NCBI RefSeq assembly: GCF_009829075.1 | Contig: NZ_WUQZ01000018.1 | Coordinates: forward strand, 19,435 to 83,434 | Length of the DNA: 64,000 bases | Reading direction: 5' to 3' | From: Sphingobacterium composti | Lineage (GTDB): Bacteria > Bacteroidota > Bacteroidia > Sphingobacteriales > Sphingobacteriaceae | Shown here: piece by piece, positions 43,986-52,006 of the stretch | Layout: every line of letters begins with the position of its first letter | How positions within the stretch are numbered: the first letter of the stretch is position 1 | Notes under the pieces: model-generated | Database searches by the model: none | Seen by the model: the letters and a program-made list of their open reading frames with translations, nothing else | What the model was told of the DNA's origin: nothing | Made by a program: the position numbers and the translations under genes

Positions 43986-44056
43986 TTGTCCGACCTGGAT
44001 TCGAACCAAGACAAACAGAACCAAAAACTGTTGTGCTACCTTTACACCATCGGACA
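43986..44056 (-). tRNA. tRNA-Gln (anticodon UUG), distal copy
   Basis: The minus-strand cloverleaf has acceptor arms TGTCCGA (44056-44050) and TCGGACA (43993-43987), a D stem GTGT/GCAC, an anticodon loop TTTTGGT giving anticodon TTG, and a T arm CTTGGTTCGAATCCAGG. CCA is not encoded and the discriminator is A. The anticodon stem has one T-T mismatch next to the loop. The first acceptor pair U1-A72 is typical of glutamine tRNAs. It has its own promoter and terminator. Confidence 0.95.
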
Positions 44057-44103
44057 TTCTTAAAAGAAGGATTTCTAATAAATATTAGTTTTCATTCTTT
44101 GTG

Positions 44104-44133
44104 CAAAGATAAGAACTAATAATAATTTTCAAA
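44104..44133 (-). promoter_or_regulatory. Promoter of the distal tRNA-Gln gene
   Basis: On the minus strand TTTG (44133-44130), 18 nt, then TATCTTTG (44111-44104). This matches the -33/-7 pattern and lies about 48 nt before the tRNA 5' end. Confidence 0.75.
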
Positions 44134-44154
44134 AATTTTTATTAATTTCTTGTC

Positions 44155-44190
44155 AAAAAACAAAAGAGAGCTACTATTCGTAACTCTCTT
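44155..44190 (-). terminator. Terminator of the proximal tRNA-Gln gene
   Basis: AAGAGAG (44164-44170) pairs with CTCTCTT (44184-44190), with TAC/GTA inside and loop TATTC. On the minus strand it is followed by TTTTGTTTTTT. Confidence 0.85.
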
Positions 44191-44194
44191 GTTG

Positions 44195-44265
44195 TTGTCT
44201 CACCTGGATTCGAACCAAGACAAACAGAACCAAAAACTGTCGTACTACCCTTATACTATGAGACA
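44195..44265 (-). tRNA. tRNA-Gln (anticodon UUG), proximal copy
   Basis: The cloverleaf has acceptor arms TGTCTCA (44265-44259) and TGAGACA (44202-44196). The anticodon (TTG) and the whole anticodon and T arms are identical to the other copy. The acceptor pairs 5 and 6 and one D-stem pair differ from the other copy, in each case on both sides, so pairing is kept. CCA is not encoded. Confidence 0.95.
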
Positions 44266-44309
44266 AACACGATCAAACTTTATGTGTCGTTGTTTCTTGT
44301 TTGACGATG

Positions 44310-44340
44310 CAAATATACGCTCATTTTTTATCTCAGCAAA
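44310..44340 (-). promoter_or_regulatory. Promoter of the proximal tRNA-Gln gene
   Basis: On the minus strand TTTG (44340-44337), exactly 19 nt, then TATATTTG (44317-44310) is a full consensus match. It lies in the 339-bp gap before the DUF2723 gene. The rest of that gap holds the hairpin at 44404-44430 and AT-rich sequence without a clear forward promoter. Confidence 0.82.
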
Positions 44341-44403
44341 TTTTTTTGATTTGTAATTCGTATTTCTATTGATTTTCAGAGTGATATTTTTTTCTTTTAT
44401 TCC

Positions 44404-44430
44404 TTTTATTACTTTGTGGAAGTAATAAAA
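44404..44430. repeat. Hairpin related to the repeat at 2084-2108
   Basis: TTTTATTACTT (44404-44414) and AAGTAATAAAA (44420-44430) form a perfect 11-bp stem with loop TGTGG. Read on the minus strand it contains ATTACTTCCACAAAGTAAT, the same design as ATTACTTTTT-TCCAC-AAAAAGTAAT at 2084-2108 with a shorter stem. It could be a repeat remnant or a terminator in front of the DUF2723 gene. Confidence 0.45.
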
Positions 44431-44604
44431 AGTGTAAAGCTGTGTTAAAATGTCATTTATTTATTCATTTGTAGAAATGTATTCCTTATTTTCGAAGCGA
44501 GTTTATAAGCAAAAAAATGTTTATAACTATGATTTACATAGAATGCCGGTTTAATTATCAAGTGGTGTTTTATAAAATCAATTATTCTATAGCGCAAATA
44601 ATAT

Positions 44605-47600
44605 ATGATGAATTACAATAAGATTAACAATCTGCTAGGATGGCTTTGTGCTTTTGTAGCTACACTTGTCTATGTCGTGACTGCTGAACGTACAGCGAGT
44701 TGGTGGGACTGTGGAGAATTTATTGCTTCAGCTTACAAGATGCAAATTGTGCATCAACCTGGTGCGCCTTTATTTTTGATGATCCAAAATATCTTCTCTA
44801 ATATGGCGATGGGTGATAAATCTCAAATTGCTTATTGGATGAATGTAGGTTCTGCAGTGAGTTCAGGTTTGACAATTCTCTTTTTGTTTTGGTCTATTAC
44901 TGCACTTGGTCGCAAAATCTTTGTAGGAACTTCAAATCTATCTACTGCGCTCAATCAAACGCAGACTATTGTCGTAATGGGTGCTGGTTTAGTAGGAGCT
45001 TTAGCTTATGCATTTACAGATACATTTTGGTTTTCGGCAGTAGAATCAGAAGTTTATGCGATGTCATCATTGTGTACGGCTGTAGTATTTTGGGCTATTT
45101 TGAAATGGGAAGTGCGTGCTGATGAAGAAGGAGCTGACCGTTGGTTAATTCTCATAGCCTATGTAATGGGACTTTCTATCGGTGTCCATCTATTAAACTT
45201 GTTAGTAATTCCTGCTATTGCGTTAGTGATTTATTTCAGAAAGGCAAAACAAGTCACTACTGGTGGTGCATTCAAAGCATTTTTGATGGGTGTTGTAGTA
45301 TTAGGTTTTATCTTATGGGGTGTTATTCAATACTTAATTAAGTTTGCTGCGTTCACAGATTTATTCTTTGTGAATACTTTAGGACTTGGATTTGGAACAG
45401 GTGTTACTTTCTTTGCTTTATTAGTTCTTGGTGGATTGATTTTTGGTATTTGGTATTCTATCAAAAAAGTAAAACCAATATTAAATATTGCTTTAGTATC
45501 TCTTGGTTTTATCATTTTCGGCTATAGCTCTTTTGCTATGATTACCATTCGTGCAAAGGCTGATCCTACTTTGAATAACTCTGATCCGGATAATGCTTTT
45601 GCATTCTTGAGTTACCTTAACCGGGAACAATACGGTGATGAGCCCTTATTTAAAGGAAAATATTTCGATGCGAAACCAACAGATGCTTTTGATGCTGGAA
45701 ATGTATACCGTAAGGATAAAGATAGATATGTCGTAGCGCGTAAGAAAACAAAGTACACATACGATCGTGAAACGGTATTTCCACGTATATACAGCGATAG
45801 AGCAGAACATGCGAATTTCTATAGACAATACTTGAATTTGGGTCCAGAAGAAAAACCTACCTTTTCGGACAATTTAAAGTTCTTCTTTGGCTATCAAATA
45901 GGACATATGTATTTCCGTTATTTTATGTGGAATTTTGTTGGTAGACAAAATGACGTGCAAGGACATGGATCTACATTAGAGGGGAATTGGATTTCGGGTA
46001 TCAAGCCAATAGATAATATTTTGGTTGGTGGACAAAATGCCTTGCCAACTTCTGAAAAAGAAAATCCGTCACGCAATACATATTTCTTTTTGCCTTTTAT
46101 TCTAGGTTTAATAGGAGCATATTGGCATTTTGGTAAGAAGCAAAAGGATGCATTGGTTGTAATGCTCTTATTCTTCTTTACAGGTTTAGCAATTGTATTG
46201 TATTTAAATCAAAATCCTTTACAGCCGCGTGAGCGTGATTATGCATATGCAGGTTCTTTCTATGCTTTCTCGATTTGGATTGGTCTTGGAGTTATTGCTT
46301 TATGGGAGATGCTTTCGCAGAAAGTGAATGCTAAATCTGCTGCAATTGGAGTTACGGCATTAGGGGTATTGGCTGGTCCAGTATTATTAGCTTCGCAAAA
46401 CTGGGACGACCACGATAGATCTGAGAAGTCATTATCCCGTGATATGGCACTAAATTATTTAGAATCTGTGGAACCGAATGCGATTTTATTCTCGTATGGT
46501 GACAATGATACTTATCCATTGTGGTATTTGCAAGAAGTAGAGGGTATTCGTACAGATGTACGCGTAGTAAACTTGAGTTTACTTTCTTCAGATTGGTATA
46601 TGCGTCAAATGATGAAAAAAGTTAATGATGCCGATGCATTGCCAATAAATATTGATCCAGAAAAAATCAAAGATGGTGTACGTGATGTAATATACTATTA
46701 CGATTATCAAATTCCTGGAAATGTAGATTTGCAAGCGGCTTTGGCGGTGATGCTTTCGGATGATCCAGAGAACAAAATGCAAACGCAGTCTGGTGAGAAT
46801 ATAAATATTCTTCCAACTAAGAATTTGAAGCTGCAAGTGGATAAGCAAGCTGTATTAGCAAACAAAGCTGTTCCTGCTATTTGGCAAGATTCAATCGTAG
46901 ACTCATTAACATTTACTTACCCGATGGGATACGTTTCGCGCGCTGAGTTATCGGTATTGTCTATCTTGGCAAATAATAATTGGAAGCGACCTATTTATTT
47001 TACCACAACTACACCTCAGCAATACTATTTAGGACTAGATAAGTACTTAGTGTCTGAAGGATTTGCCTTACGCTTGATCCCTGTAAATACCAATGTAGAG
47101 GATGCAGAGCAAGGAGCTATCCAATATACGGATGCGGTTTATGATAAAATCATGAATAAGTATAAGTTTGGAAATATTGCAAATGCAAAATATCTGGATC
47201 CAGACACTTACCGTTATTTGACATTCTACACAAGTTCTATCTTTGGAGAAACTGCACAAAATTTATTGCAAGCAGGTAAGAAAAAAGAAGCACATGATGT
47301 AGTATTGAAGGCTTATGAAAATCTTCCGAAAAAAGTATATCAAATGAGCGAACCAATGAGTTATGTGCCATTATTGGATGCCATGTATCAAACAGGAGAA
47401 TCAGCTAAAGCAAAAGAAATCACGTTGCGTAATCTGAATTACATCAAAGAAAATATGCATTACTATGCATCCAATCAATACATCAAAGATTTGTCGTCAG
47501 AGCGTAATGTTCGTTTAGCACTTGTTGGCTTACAACGTTTAAAAATGATGGGCGAGCAATATAAAGATGCGGATGTACAAAAAGCTTCAAATGAACTTTG

Positions 47601-47631
47601 GAAACAATATGGCTATTTCTTCGGAGAATAA
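44605..47631 (+). CDS. DUF2723 multi-pass membrane protein (GT-C/protein O-mannosyltransferase-like)
   Basis: The 1008-residue protein starts with a membrane segment and the family signature TASWWDCGEFIASAYKMQIVHQPGAPLF (residues 31-58), where Asp and Glu match the catalytic-loop position of GT-C glycosyltransferases. About a dozen membrane segments run to residue 580 or so. A soluble C-terminal part follows with FSYGDNDTYPLWYLQEVEGIRTDVRVVN and TPR-like helices. Such proteins are proposed lipid-linked sugar transferases, perhaps for protein O-glycosylation, but the reaction is not proven. Two consecutive ATG codons (44605 and 44608) could both start it. A terminator (47662-47680) follows. 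Confidence 0.88.
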   Translation: MMNYNKINNLLGWLCAFVATLVYVVTAERTASWWDCGEFIASAYKMQIVHQPGAPLFLMIQNIFSNMAMGDKSQIAYWMNVGSAVSSGLTILFLFWSITALGRKIFVGTSNLSTALNQTQTIVVMGAGLVGALAYAFTDTFWFSAVESEVYAMSSLCTAVVFWAILKWEVRADEEGADRWLILIAYVMGLSIGVHLLNLLVIPAIALVIYFRKAKQVTTGGAFKAFLMGVVVLGFILWGVIQYLIKFAAFTDLFFVNTLGLGFGTGVTFFALLVLGGLIFGIWYSIKKVKPILNIALVSLGFIIFGYSSFAMITIRAKADPTLNNSDPDNAFAFLSYLNREQYGDEPLFKGKYFDAKPTDAFDAGNVYRKDKDRYVVARKKTKYTYDRETVFPRIYSDRAEHANFYRQYLNLGPEEKPTFSDNLKFFFGYQIGHMYFRYFMWNFVGRQNDVQGHGSTLEGNWISGIKPIDNILVGGQNALPTSEKENPSRNTYFFLPFILGLIGAYWHFGKKQKDALVVMLLFFFTGLAIVLYLNQNPLQPRERDYAYAGSFYAFSIWIGLGVIALWEMLSQKVNAKSAAIGVTALGVLAGPVLLASQNWDDHDRSEKSLSRDMALNYLESVEPNAILFSYGDNDTYPLWYLQEVEGIRTDVRVVNLSLLSSDWYMRQMMKKVNDADALPINIDPEKIKDGVRDVIYYYDYQIPGNVDLQAALAVMLSDDPENKMQTQSGENINILPTKNLKLQVDKQAVLANKAVPAIWQDSIVDSLTFTYPMGYVSRAELSVLSILANNNWKRPIYFTTTTPQQYYLGLDKYLVSEGFALRLIPVNTNVEDAEQGAIQYTDAVYDKIMNKYKFGNIANAKYLDPDTYRYLTFYTSSIFGETAQNLLQAGKKKEAHDVVLKAYENLPKKVYQMSEPMSYVPLLDAMYQTGESAKAKEITLRNLNYIKENMHYYASNQYIKDLSSERNVRLALVGLQRLKMMGEQYKDADVQKASNELWKQYGYFFGE

Positions 47632-47661
47632 ACTGTGAAAAATAGTATAAAAGAGAGAGTG

Positions 47662-47690
47662 GATGTCATCAAATGACATCATCTTTTTGT
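47662..47690 (+). terminator. Terminator after the DUF2723 gene
   Basis: GATGTCAT (47662-47669) and ATGACATC (47673-47680) form an 8-bp stem with loop CAA, followed by ATCTTTTTG. Confidence 0.75.
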
Positions 47691-47748
47691 TGGGAAAAGA
47701 TTAGAATAATCTTTCCTAAATATGTACTACTGTTGAGTTAAATATTTC

Positions 47749-47782
47749 AATAGCATTTCAATTAACGAATTGAAATGCTATT
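47749..47782. terminator. Terminator between DUF2723 and fimbrillin-like genes
   Basis: AATAGCATTTCAATT (47749-47763) and AATTGAAATGCTATT (47768-47782) form a perfect 15-bp stem with loop AACG, 27 nt past the stop of the minus-strand lipoprotein gene. The flanking A/T tracts would serve that transcript. Confidence 0.8.
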
Positions 47783-47808
47783 TTGATTACGTTTATTGTA
47801 TACTATTA

Positions 47809-49848
47809 TTAAGGTAAATACCTCCAAGGATTTAAGCCATTAAATTCAGCAAGTTCTCCTGCCCATAACATAATGTTTCCAGCAATGATTGCGTTTTGCG
47901 CATCTTCTCTTCTAATCGTGTAATTGGGGCGTGGATCACTAGCTGGGGTAGTGTATGCGTCTCCGTATGGTTTTGGTAATGGACGACCTGTAGCAGCATC
48001 ATACATGAAGGGGCATATTGTCCAAGAAACAAGGTCTCCATATGATGTTAATCCCCCATCTCCTAAATAGAAGAAATTTTTTGTTTTGTGCCTGAACATA
48101 GATACCGCTGCTCCATTAGTAGCATCAAGTGCTCTATTGGCAGCCTGTCCGTATGAATATATAACTACGTCATCCGAAGGTAGGTTTTCGAGTCCTACTG
48201 AAGTGGACGCGTCTTCACCCCAGTATTTATTTCGAACATCCCCAAATGGTCCATTCAGTACACGATCATCTACATTGGTAAGTGGATACATTGAGCCGGC
48301 TCCAGTTAAGGCTTCCGCAGTAATTGCGGGAGTTGGATTATTAAATATTTTGTTGACTAGTCCCTCTAATCCTGATGTGGTGTATTCATTCATTAATATA
48401 AGAATCCCACCATCGTTGACATAGCTTACGAGGGCGTCTTGAAGTTGTGTGGAATAAGTGCTCTGTGCATAACCAATAATTACAATATCTGGTTTATCGG
48501 CAGCTACTGCTGGGTTTAGTCTTGCTAAAATCTGTGTTGTAAGTCCATTTAATATCCAATTTGCTGTATTATCTGTAGCAGTTCCTCCTTTCCATACTCC
48601 TTGTCCACTAGCATAGGGTTGCATTCTGACTATACTATTTGGTAGGTTTCCAAAGTTGTTAAGATTATTAATCATAAGCCATGGCGCATTCCGTTCCATC
48701 GCATATGAGTATGATGCACCACTTGATACATGTAGTATTCTTCTCGATTGTAATGTGTAGGATAGTTTAGCTATTGCTATAAGGTTTTGACCTCCTGCTG
48801 GCGCTGTGTAATTATAAGTGAACTCAATGTTGGGTACGGGGATGTTAGCATTACTAAATGTGGCTAAATTTACATCGGCTACACTCGGGTCTACACTATT
48901 GAAGGTAACTGGTAGGTCAGTTACTTTTACTTTAAATGATGCTAAAGAAGCCGCATCAGCAGTATAAAATACTTTCTCCCAAATATTAGTAGGGTTTGCA
49001 GTCGAAAAATCAAAAATATCTGTGGTAGGAATAGTTTGAAAATTACCCATTGAGTTATTTTTAATATCAAAAGTTCCACTCTTGATATAGTCATCTTCAC
49101 TAAATATTGCTTTAAGACCATTAATATTTGCATAATCTGCCAACATATTTCCATCTACCCGAACAGTAATTTGGGTTAACTTGTGATAAAATGTGATAGC
49201 TATTGGGTATGTATGGGATTCACCGACAGGAGTATTTGGTATTGTAATTGTGCCATCAGCATATAATAAATCTTTGTCAATAGGAGCCTCTACCGTAGGA
49301 TTTGTAGTGTTAGCAGGTATAGGTGGGCTCTCAGTGCTATTGTATGAATATGCATACCATCGATAGGTGTCTCCTTTGGCTACATCAATATTAATTTCTT
49401 GCCCTGCAGTGACTTCCATAGTTTGCCACAGATTGGGAGAACTGTTTCTATATATTAACAAACGATATTTGAAGCCTGGAGTCATGGGCTGTGTAGCGGC
49501 TAGGAGAGATTTTTCCGTTTTTTCATTTAATGAATTGCCAATTGGAATTTGTTTAGCAACTGCATCAACCGTAAATCCTACATCCATGTTGTGTGCTGAT
49601 GAAGCTACCGCGACGGTTGATTCATAATCTGTTGAAGAAAATCTATTATTAGCTGAAGAATTCTTTTTTCTACTATCCGATTCAATGACATTAGCTCCTT
49701 GTATACCTGCAACTTTAATAGATAGTTTTATTCCTGTTTGTCCAACTTCCGACTGCTCTTTTTCCTTTGAGCATCCTATTGCAACGGTTAATAGACTGAT
49801 AAGCGCAATAAAAAATGATTTATTGCATGTATAATATTTGTTTTTCAT
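47809..49848 (-). CDS. Fimbrillin-like lipoprotein with a C-terminal ThuA/GATase-like module
   Basis: This 679-residue lipoprotein has a signal ending LLTVAIGCSKEKE. Residues 30-380 look like the fimbrillin/Mfa-type double beta-sandwich (FKYRLLIYRNSSPNLWQTMEVTAGQEINIDVAKGDTYRWYAYSYN, HTYPIAITFYHKLTQITVRVDG). Residues 400-679 contain IVIIGYAQSTYSTQLQDALVSYVNDGGILILMNEY and DDVVIYSYGQAANRALDATNG, which resemble a Rossmann-like glutamine-amidotransferase/ThuA fold with no obvious catalytic Cys. It may be a minor pilus or adhesin-tip component or a surface glycan-binding protein. The small gene at 49861-50070 lies 12 nt upstream in the same direction. Confidence 0.72.
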   Translation of the reverse strand: MKNKYYTCNKSFFIALISLLTVAIGCSKEKEQSEVGQTGIKLSIKVAGIQGANVIESDSRKKNSSANNRFSSTDYESTVAVASSAHNMDVGFTVDAVAKQIPIGNSLNEKTEKSLLAATQPMTPGFKYRLLIYRNSSPNLWQTMEVTAGQEINIDVAKGDTYRWYAYSYNSTESPPIPANTTNPTVEAPIDKDLLYADGTITIPNTPVGESHTYPIAITFYHKLTQITVRVDGNMLADYANINGLKAIFSEDDYIKSGTFDIKNNSMGNFQTIPTTDIFDFSTANPTNIWEKVFYTADAASLASFKVKVTDLPVTFNSVDPSVADVNLATFSNANIPVPNIEFTYNYTAPAGGQNLIAIAKLSYTLQSRRILHVSSGASYSYAMERNAPWLMINNLNNFGNLPNSIVRMQPYASGQGVWKGGTATDNTANWILNGLTTQILARLNPAVAADKPDIVIIGYAQSTYSTQLQDALVSYVNDGGILILMNEYTTSGLEGLVNKIFNNPTPAITAEALTGAGSMYPLTNVDDRVLNGPFGDVRNKYWGEDASTSVGLENLPSDDVVIYSYGQAANRALDATNGAAVSMFRHKTKNFFYLGDGGLTSYGDLVSWTICPFMYDAATGRPLPKPYGDAYTTPASDPRPNYTIRREDAQNAIIAGNIMLWAGELAEFNGLNPWRYLP

Positions 49849-49860
49849 AGTTAGTTGTGT

Positions 49861-50070
49861 TTAAAAATCCCAAAATTGTTGGTTTTCTCTTTGTACCCAA
49901 TCTTCAATAACTGGTGTTTCGCCATCGTTTTCAAAACTCATTTGAATAACTGATGTCGCGGATATAGAAGATTCTAATACATAACTAGCTAGTAGTACTG
50001 AAGGTGTTGCGTAGAGCTTTTTTTTCTTGTCTTTACAAGAGATTTTCTCAATATGTTCTTTTTTTTTCAT
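49861..50070 (-). CDS. Small protein of the fimbrillin-associated leader-peptide-like type
   Basis: This 69-residue protein has a Lys-rich N-terminus followed by KKKLYATPSVLLASYVLESSISATSV. That matches a pattern common in small Bacteroidota proteins next to fimbrillin genes ('Y..P.v.....E..i..SS'). The C-terminus is acidic and ends QQFWDF. It has no signal peptide or catalytic motif. The stop is 12 nt before the ATG of the fimbrillin-like gene, so the two are co-transcribed and probably translationally linked. The function of such peptides is unknown. The resemblance is from memory and not from a search. Confidence 0.65.
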   Translation of the reverse strand: MKKKEHIEKISCKDKKKKLYATPSVLLASYVLESSISATSVIQMSFENDGETPVIEDWVQRENQQFWDF

Positions 50071-50473
50071 AAGATAGTGTGTTATTGTTAAAGGTGTTTA
50101 GTAGGTATGTAATATTAAATACGTAATTAATATTTTATGTATACATGGCGGTTTTTTAATATTAAAAATATTGAACTTAATATATAATTATGTTCGATTT
50201 TCTTTATTTGTAAATCAATACCGATCGTTAATCTTAAGGTAAATGTATCTCGGGTTTTTTAGGTCGATTTTGAACTAATAACCCTCAGTTAGCTAAATGT
50301 TGTTAAATATATAAAAAATTTTCACGATAATAGTAGAATTTTAAATATATTTTTCAATCGTTAATATTTTTTTCATAAAAAAAAGGGTGGGTGTGTGTCG
50401 GTTGAAGACTAAATAAATATTTCTATTCCTAATTATTAATAAAAAAGCCTATTTTTGTCGAAATAATCCTATA
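50071..50473. other. 403-bp divergent intergenic region (small-peptide/fimbrillin operon and pyrR)
   Basis: This region is very AT-rich, with no coding frame or strong hairpin. TATTTTTG at 50450-50457 is a candidate TAnnTTTG -7 box for pyrR, 16 nt before its ATG. A short G-rich run (GGGTGGGTGTGTG near 50385-50398) lies just upstream. I see no PyrR-binding attenuator structure. Confidence 0.45.
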
Positions 50474-51019
50474 ATGAAACAATCGATTTTATTAGACGGT
50501 CCAAAGTTTCAAATTACAATCAAAAGATTGTGTCAACAATTGATTGAAAATCACGGAGATTTCTCGAATTCAGCAATTATCGGTATTCAGCCACGTGGTA
50601 CTTTTTTGGCTAATCGTATTGCTAAAGAGTTGAAAGATATGTTGGGCAAAGATGTAGATACTGGTATTCTAGATATAACCTTCTTTCGCGATGATTTTCG
50701 TCTGAAAGGAAATTCGCCATTACTTGCCAATAGTACGCAGATTGATTTTATTGTGGAAGGCAAGAATGTGATTTTCGTCGATGATGTACTTTGGACAGGT
50801 CGTACTATTCGCTCGGCGATGGATGCTATACAGGCATTTGGTCGCTCAGAGCGTATTGAACTTTTATGTTTGGTAGACCGCCGATTCTCTAGACAGATAC
50901 CTATTCAGCCTGATTATATTGGAATCCAAGTTGATTCTATTGATTCTCAAAAAGTGATCGTAAGTTGGGAAGAAGTAGATAAAGAAGATAGTATCGTACT
51001 GATTACGGACAAGAAATAA
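50474..51019 (+). CDS. pyrR: PyrR: pyrimidine regulatory protein / uracil phosphoribosyltransferase
   Basis: This 181-residue phosphoribosyltransferase-fold protein has NSAIIGIQPRGTFLANRIAKEL at residues 33-54 and the PRPP motif VIFVDDVLWTGRTIRSAMDA near 96-115. The basic segment DRRFSRQIPIQPDYIGIQV is characteristic of PyrR. PyrR converts uracil and PRPP to UMP, and in Firmicutes it binds mRNA to attenuate pyr operons. Bacteroidota PyrR may keep only the enzyme role. pyrB follows 28 nt downstream, so its position at the head of a pyrimidine operon is conserved. Confidence 0.95.
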   Translation: MKQSILLDGPKFQITIKRLCQQLIENHGDFSNSAIIGIQPRGTFLANRIAKELKDMLGKDVDTGILDITFFRDDFRLKGNSPLLANSTQIDFIVEGKNVIFVDDVLWTGRTIRSAMDAIQAFGRSERIELLCLVDRRFSRQIPIQPDYIGIQVDSIDSQKVIVSWEEVDKEDSIVLITDKK

Positions 51020-51047
51020 ATTTTTTTAGCGAAAAATACTAGTAACA

Positions 51048-51986
51048 ATGCCAACAACAACGGAACAGTTAAGTACACGCCATTTATTAGGCATTAAAGA
51101 CCTAACTGAGCATGATATTCAATTAATTTTAGATACAGCAGCAAATTTTAAAGATGTCCTGAATCGTCCGATCAAGAAAGTTCCTTCGTTAAGAGATATC
51201 ACTATTGCCAATGTATTTTTTGAAAATTCAACACGTACTCGTTTATCTTTTGAATTAGCTGAAAAGCGTCTATCAGCTGATACTATAAATTTTGCAGCTT
51301 CATCATCATCTGTAAGCAAAGGGGAAACCCTTATAGACACAGTGAATAATATCTTGGCGATGAAGGTGGACATGATTGTGATGCGTCATCCATACGCTGG
51401 TGCGGGGGTGTTTTTGAGTAAGCATGTAAATGCGCAAATAGTAAATGCTGGTGATGGGGCTCATGAGCATCCGACACAAGCCTTATTGGATTCATTCTCT
51501 ATTCGTGAGAAATATGGTGATTTAGCAGGACGTAAAGTGGCTATTATCGGTGATATTTTGCATTCGCGTGTTGCCTTGTCGAATATCTTGTGTTTACAAA
51601 AACAAGGAGCTCAGGTGATGGTGTGTGGACCGACAACCTTGATTCCTAAATACATTACTTCATTGGGTGTGAAAGTAGAGCATGATTTAATGAAAGCATT
51701 GAATTGGTGTGATGTGGCAAATATGTTGCGTATTCAATTAGAACGTCAAGATATTGCTTATTTTCCTTCACTTCGTGAATATTCAATGTTGTACGGATTG
51801 AATAAAGAAATTTTAGATTCGCTAGATAAGGAAATTACCATCATGCACCCTGGGCCTATTAATAGAGGGGTGGAGATTACATCAGATGTGGCAGATAGTC
51901 CTCATTCTATTATTCTCGACCAAGTTGAAAATGGTGTAGCAGTACGTATGGCGGTATTATACTTGCTAGCAGGAAAGAGAGGTTAA
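51048..51986 (+). CDS. pyrB: Aspartate carbamoyltransferase catalytic chain
   Basis: PyrB catalyses carbamoyl phosphate plus aspartate to carbamoyl-aspartate, the first committed step of pyrimidine synthesis. The 312-residue chain has the carbamoyl-phosphate loop [15 protein letters not shown] (near residues 57-71), [18 protein letters not shown] and the aspartate-site region [12 protein letters not shown]. No pyrI regulatory-chain gene is adjacent, as in B. subtilis-type enzymes. The stop codon lies inside the terminator stem. Confidence 0.97.
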   Translation: MPTTTEQLSTRHLLGIKDLTEHDIQLILDTAANFKDVLNRPIKKVPSLRDITIANVFFENSTRTRLSFELAEKRLSADTINFAASSSSVSKGETLIDTVNNILAMKVDMIVMRHPYAGAGVFLSKHVNAQIVNAGDGAHEHPTQALLDSFSIREKYGDLAGRKVAIIGDILHSRVALSNILCLQKQGAQVMVCGPTTLIPKYITSLGVKVEHDLMKALNWCDVANMLRIQLERQDIAYFPSLREYSMLYGLNKEILDSLDKEITIMHPGPINRGVEITSDVADSPHSIILDQVENGVAVRMAVLYLLAGKRG

Positions 51987-52006
51987 GGTTTTTAACCTCT
52001 CTTTTT
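51976..52006 (+). terminator. Terminator of pyrRB overlapping the pyrB stop codon
   Basis: AGAGAGGTTAA (51976-51986) and TTAACCTCTCT (51992-52002) form an 11-bp stem with loop GGTTT, then a T run. The convergent gene stops at 52005, within the tract. Confidence 0.9.

Noticed and set aside
44150..44356. 68-residue forward frame over the proximal tRNA-Gln gene
   Set aside because: It reads across a tRNA and its promoter on the opposite strand. Not a protein gene.
50380..50400. G-rich run GGGTGGGTGTGTG as a G-quadruplex or origin element
   Set aside because: It has too few G tracts for a stable quadruplex and no DnaA boxes or other origin features.
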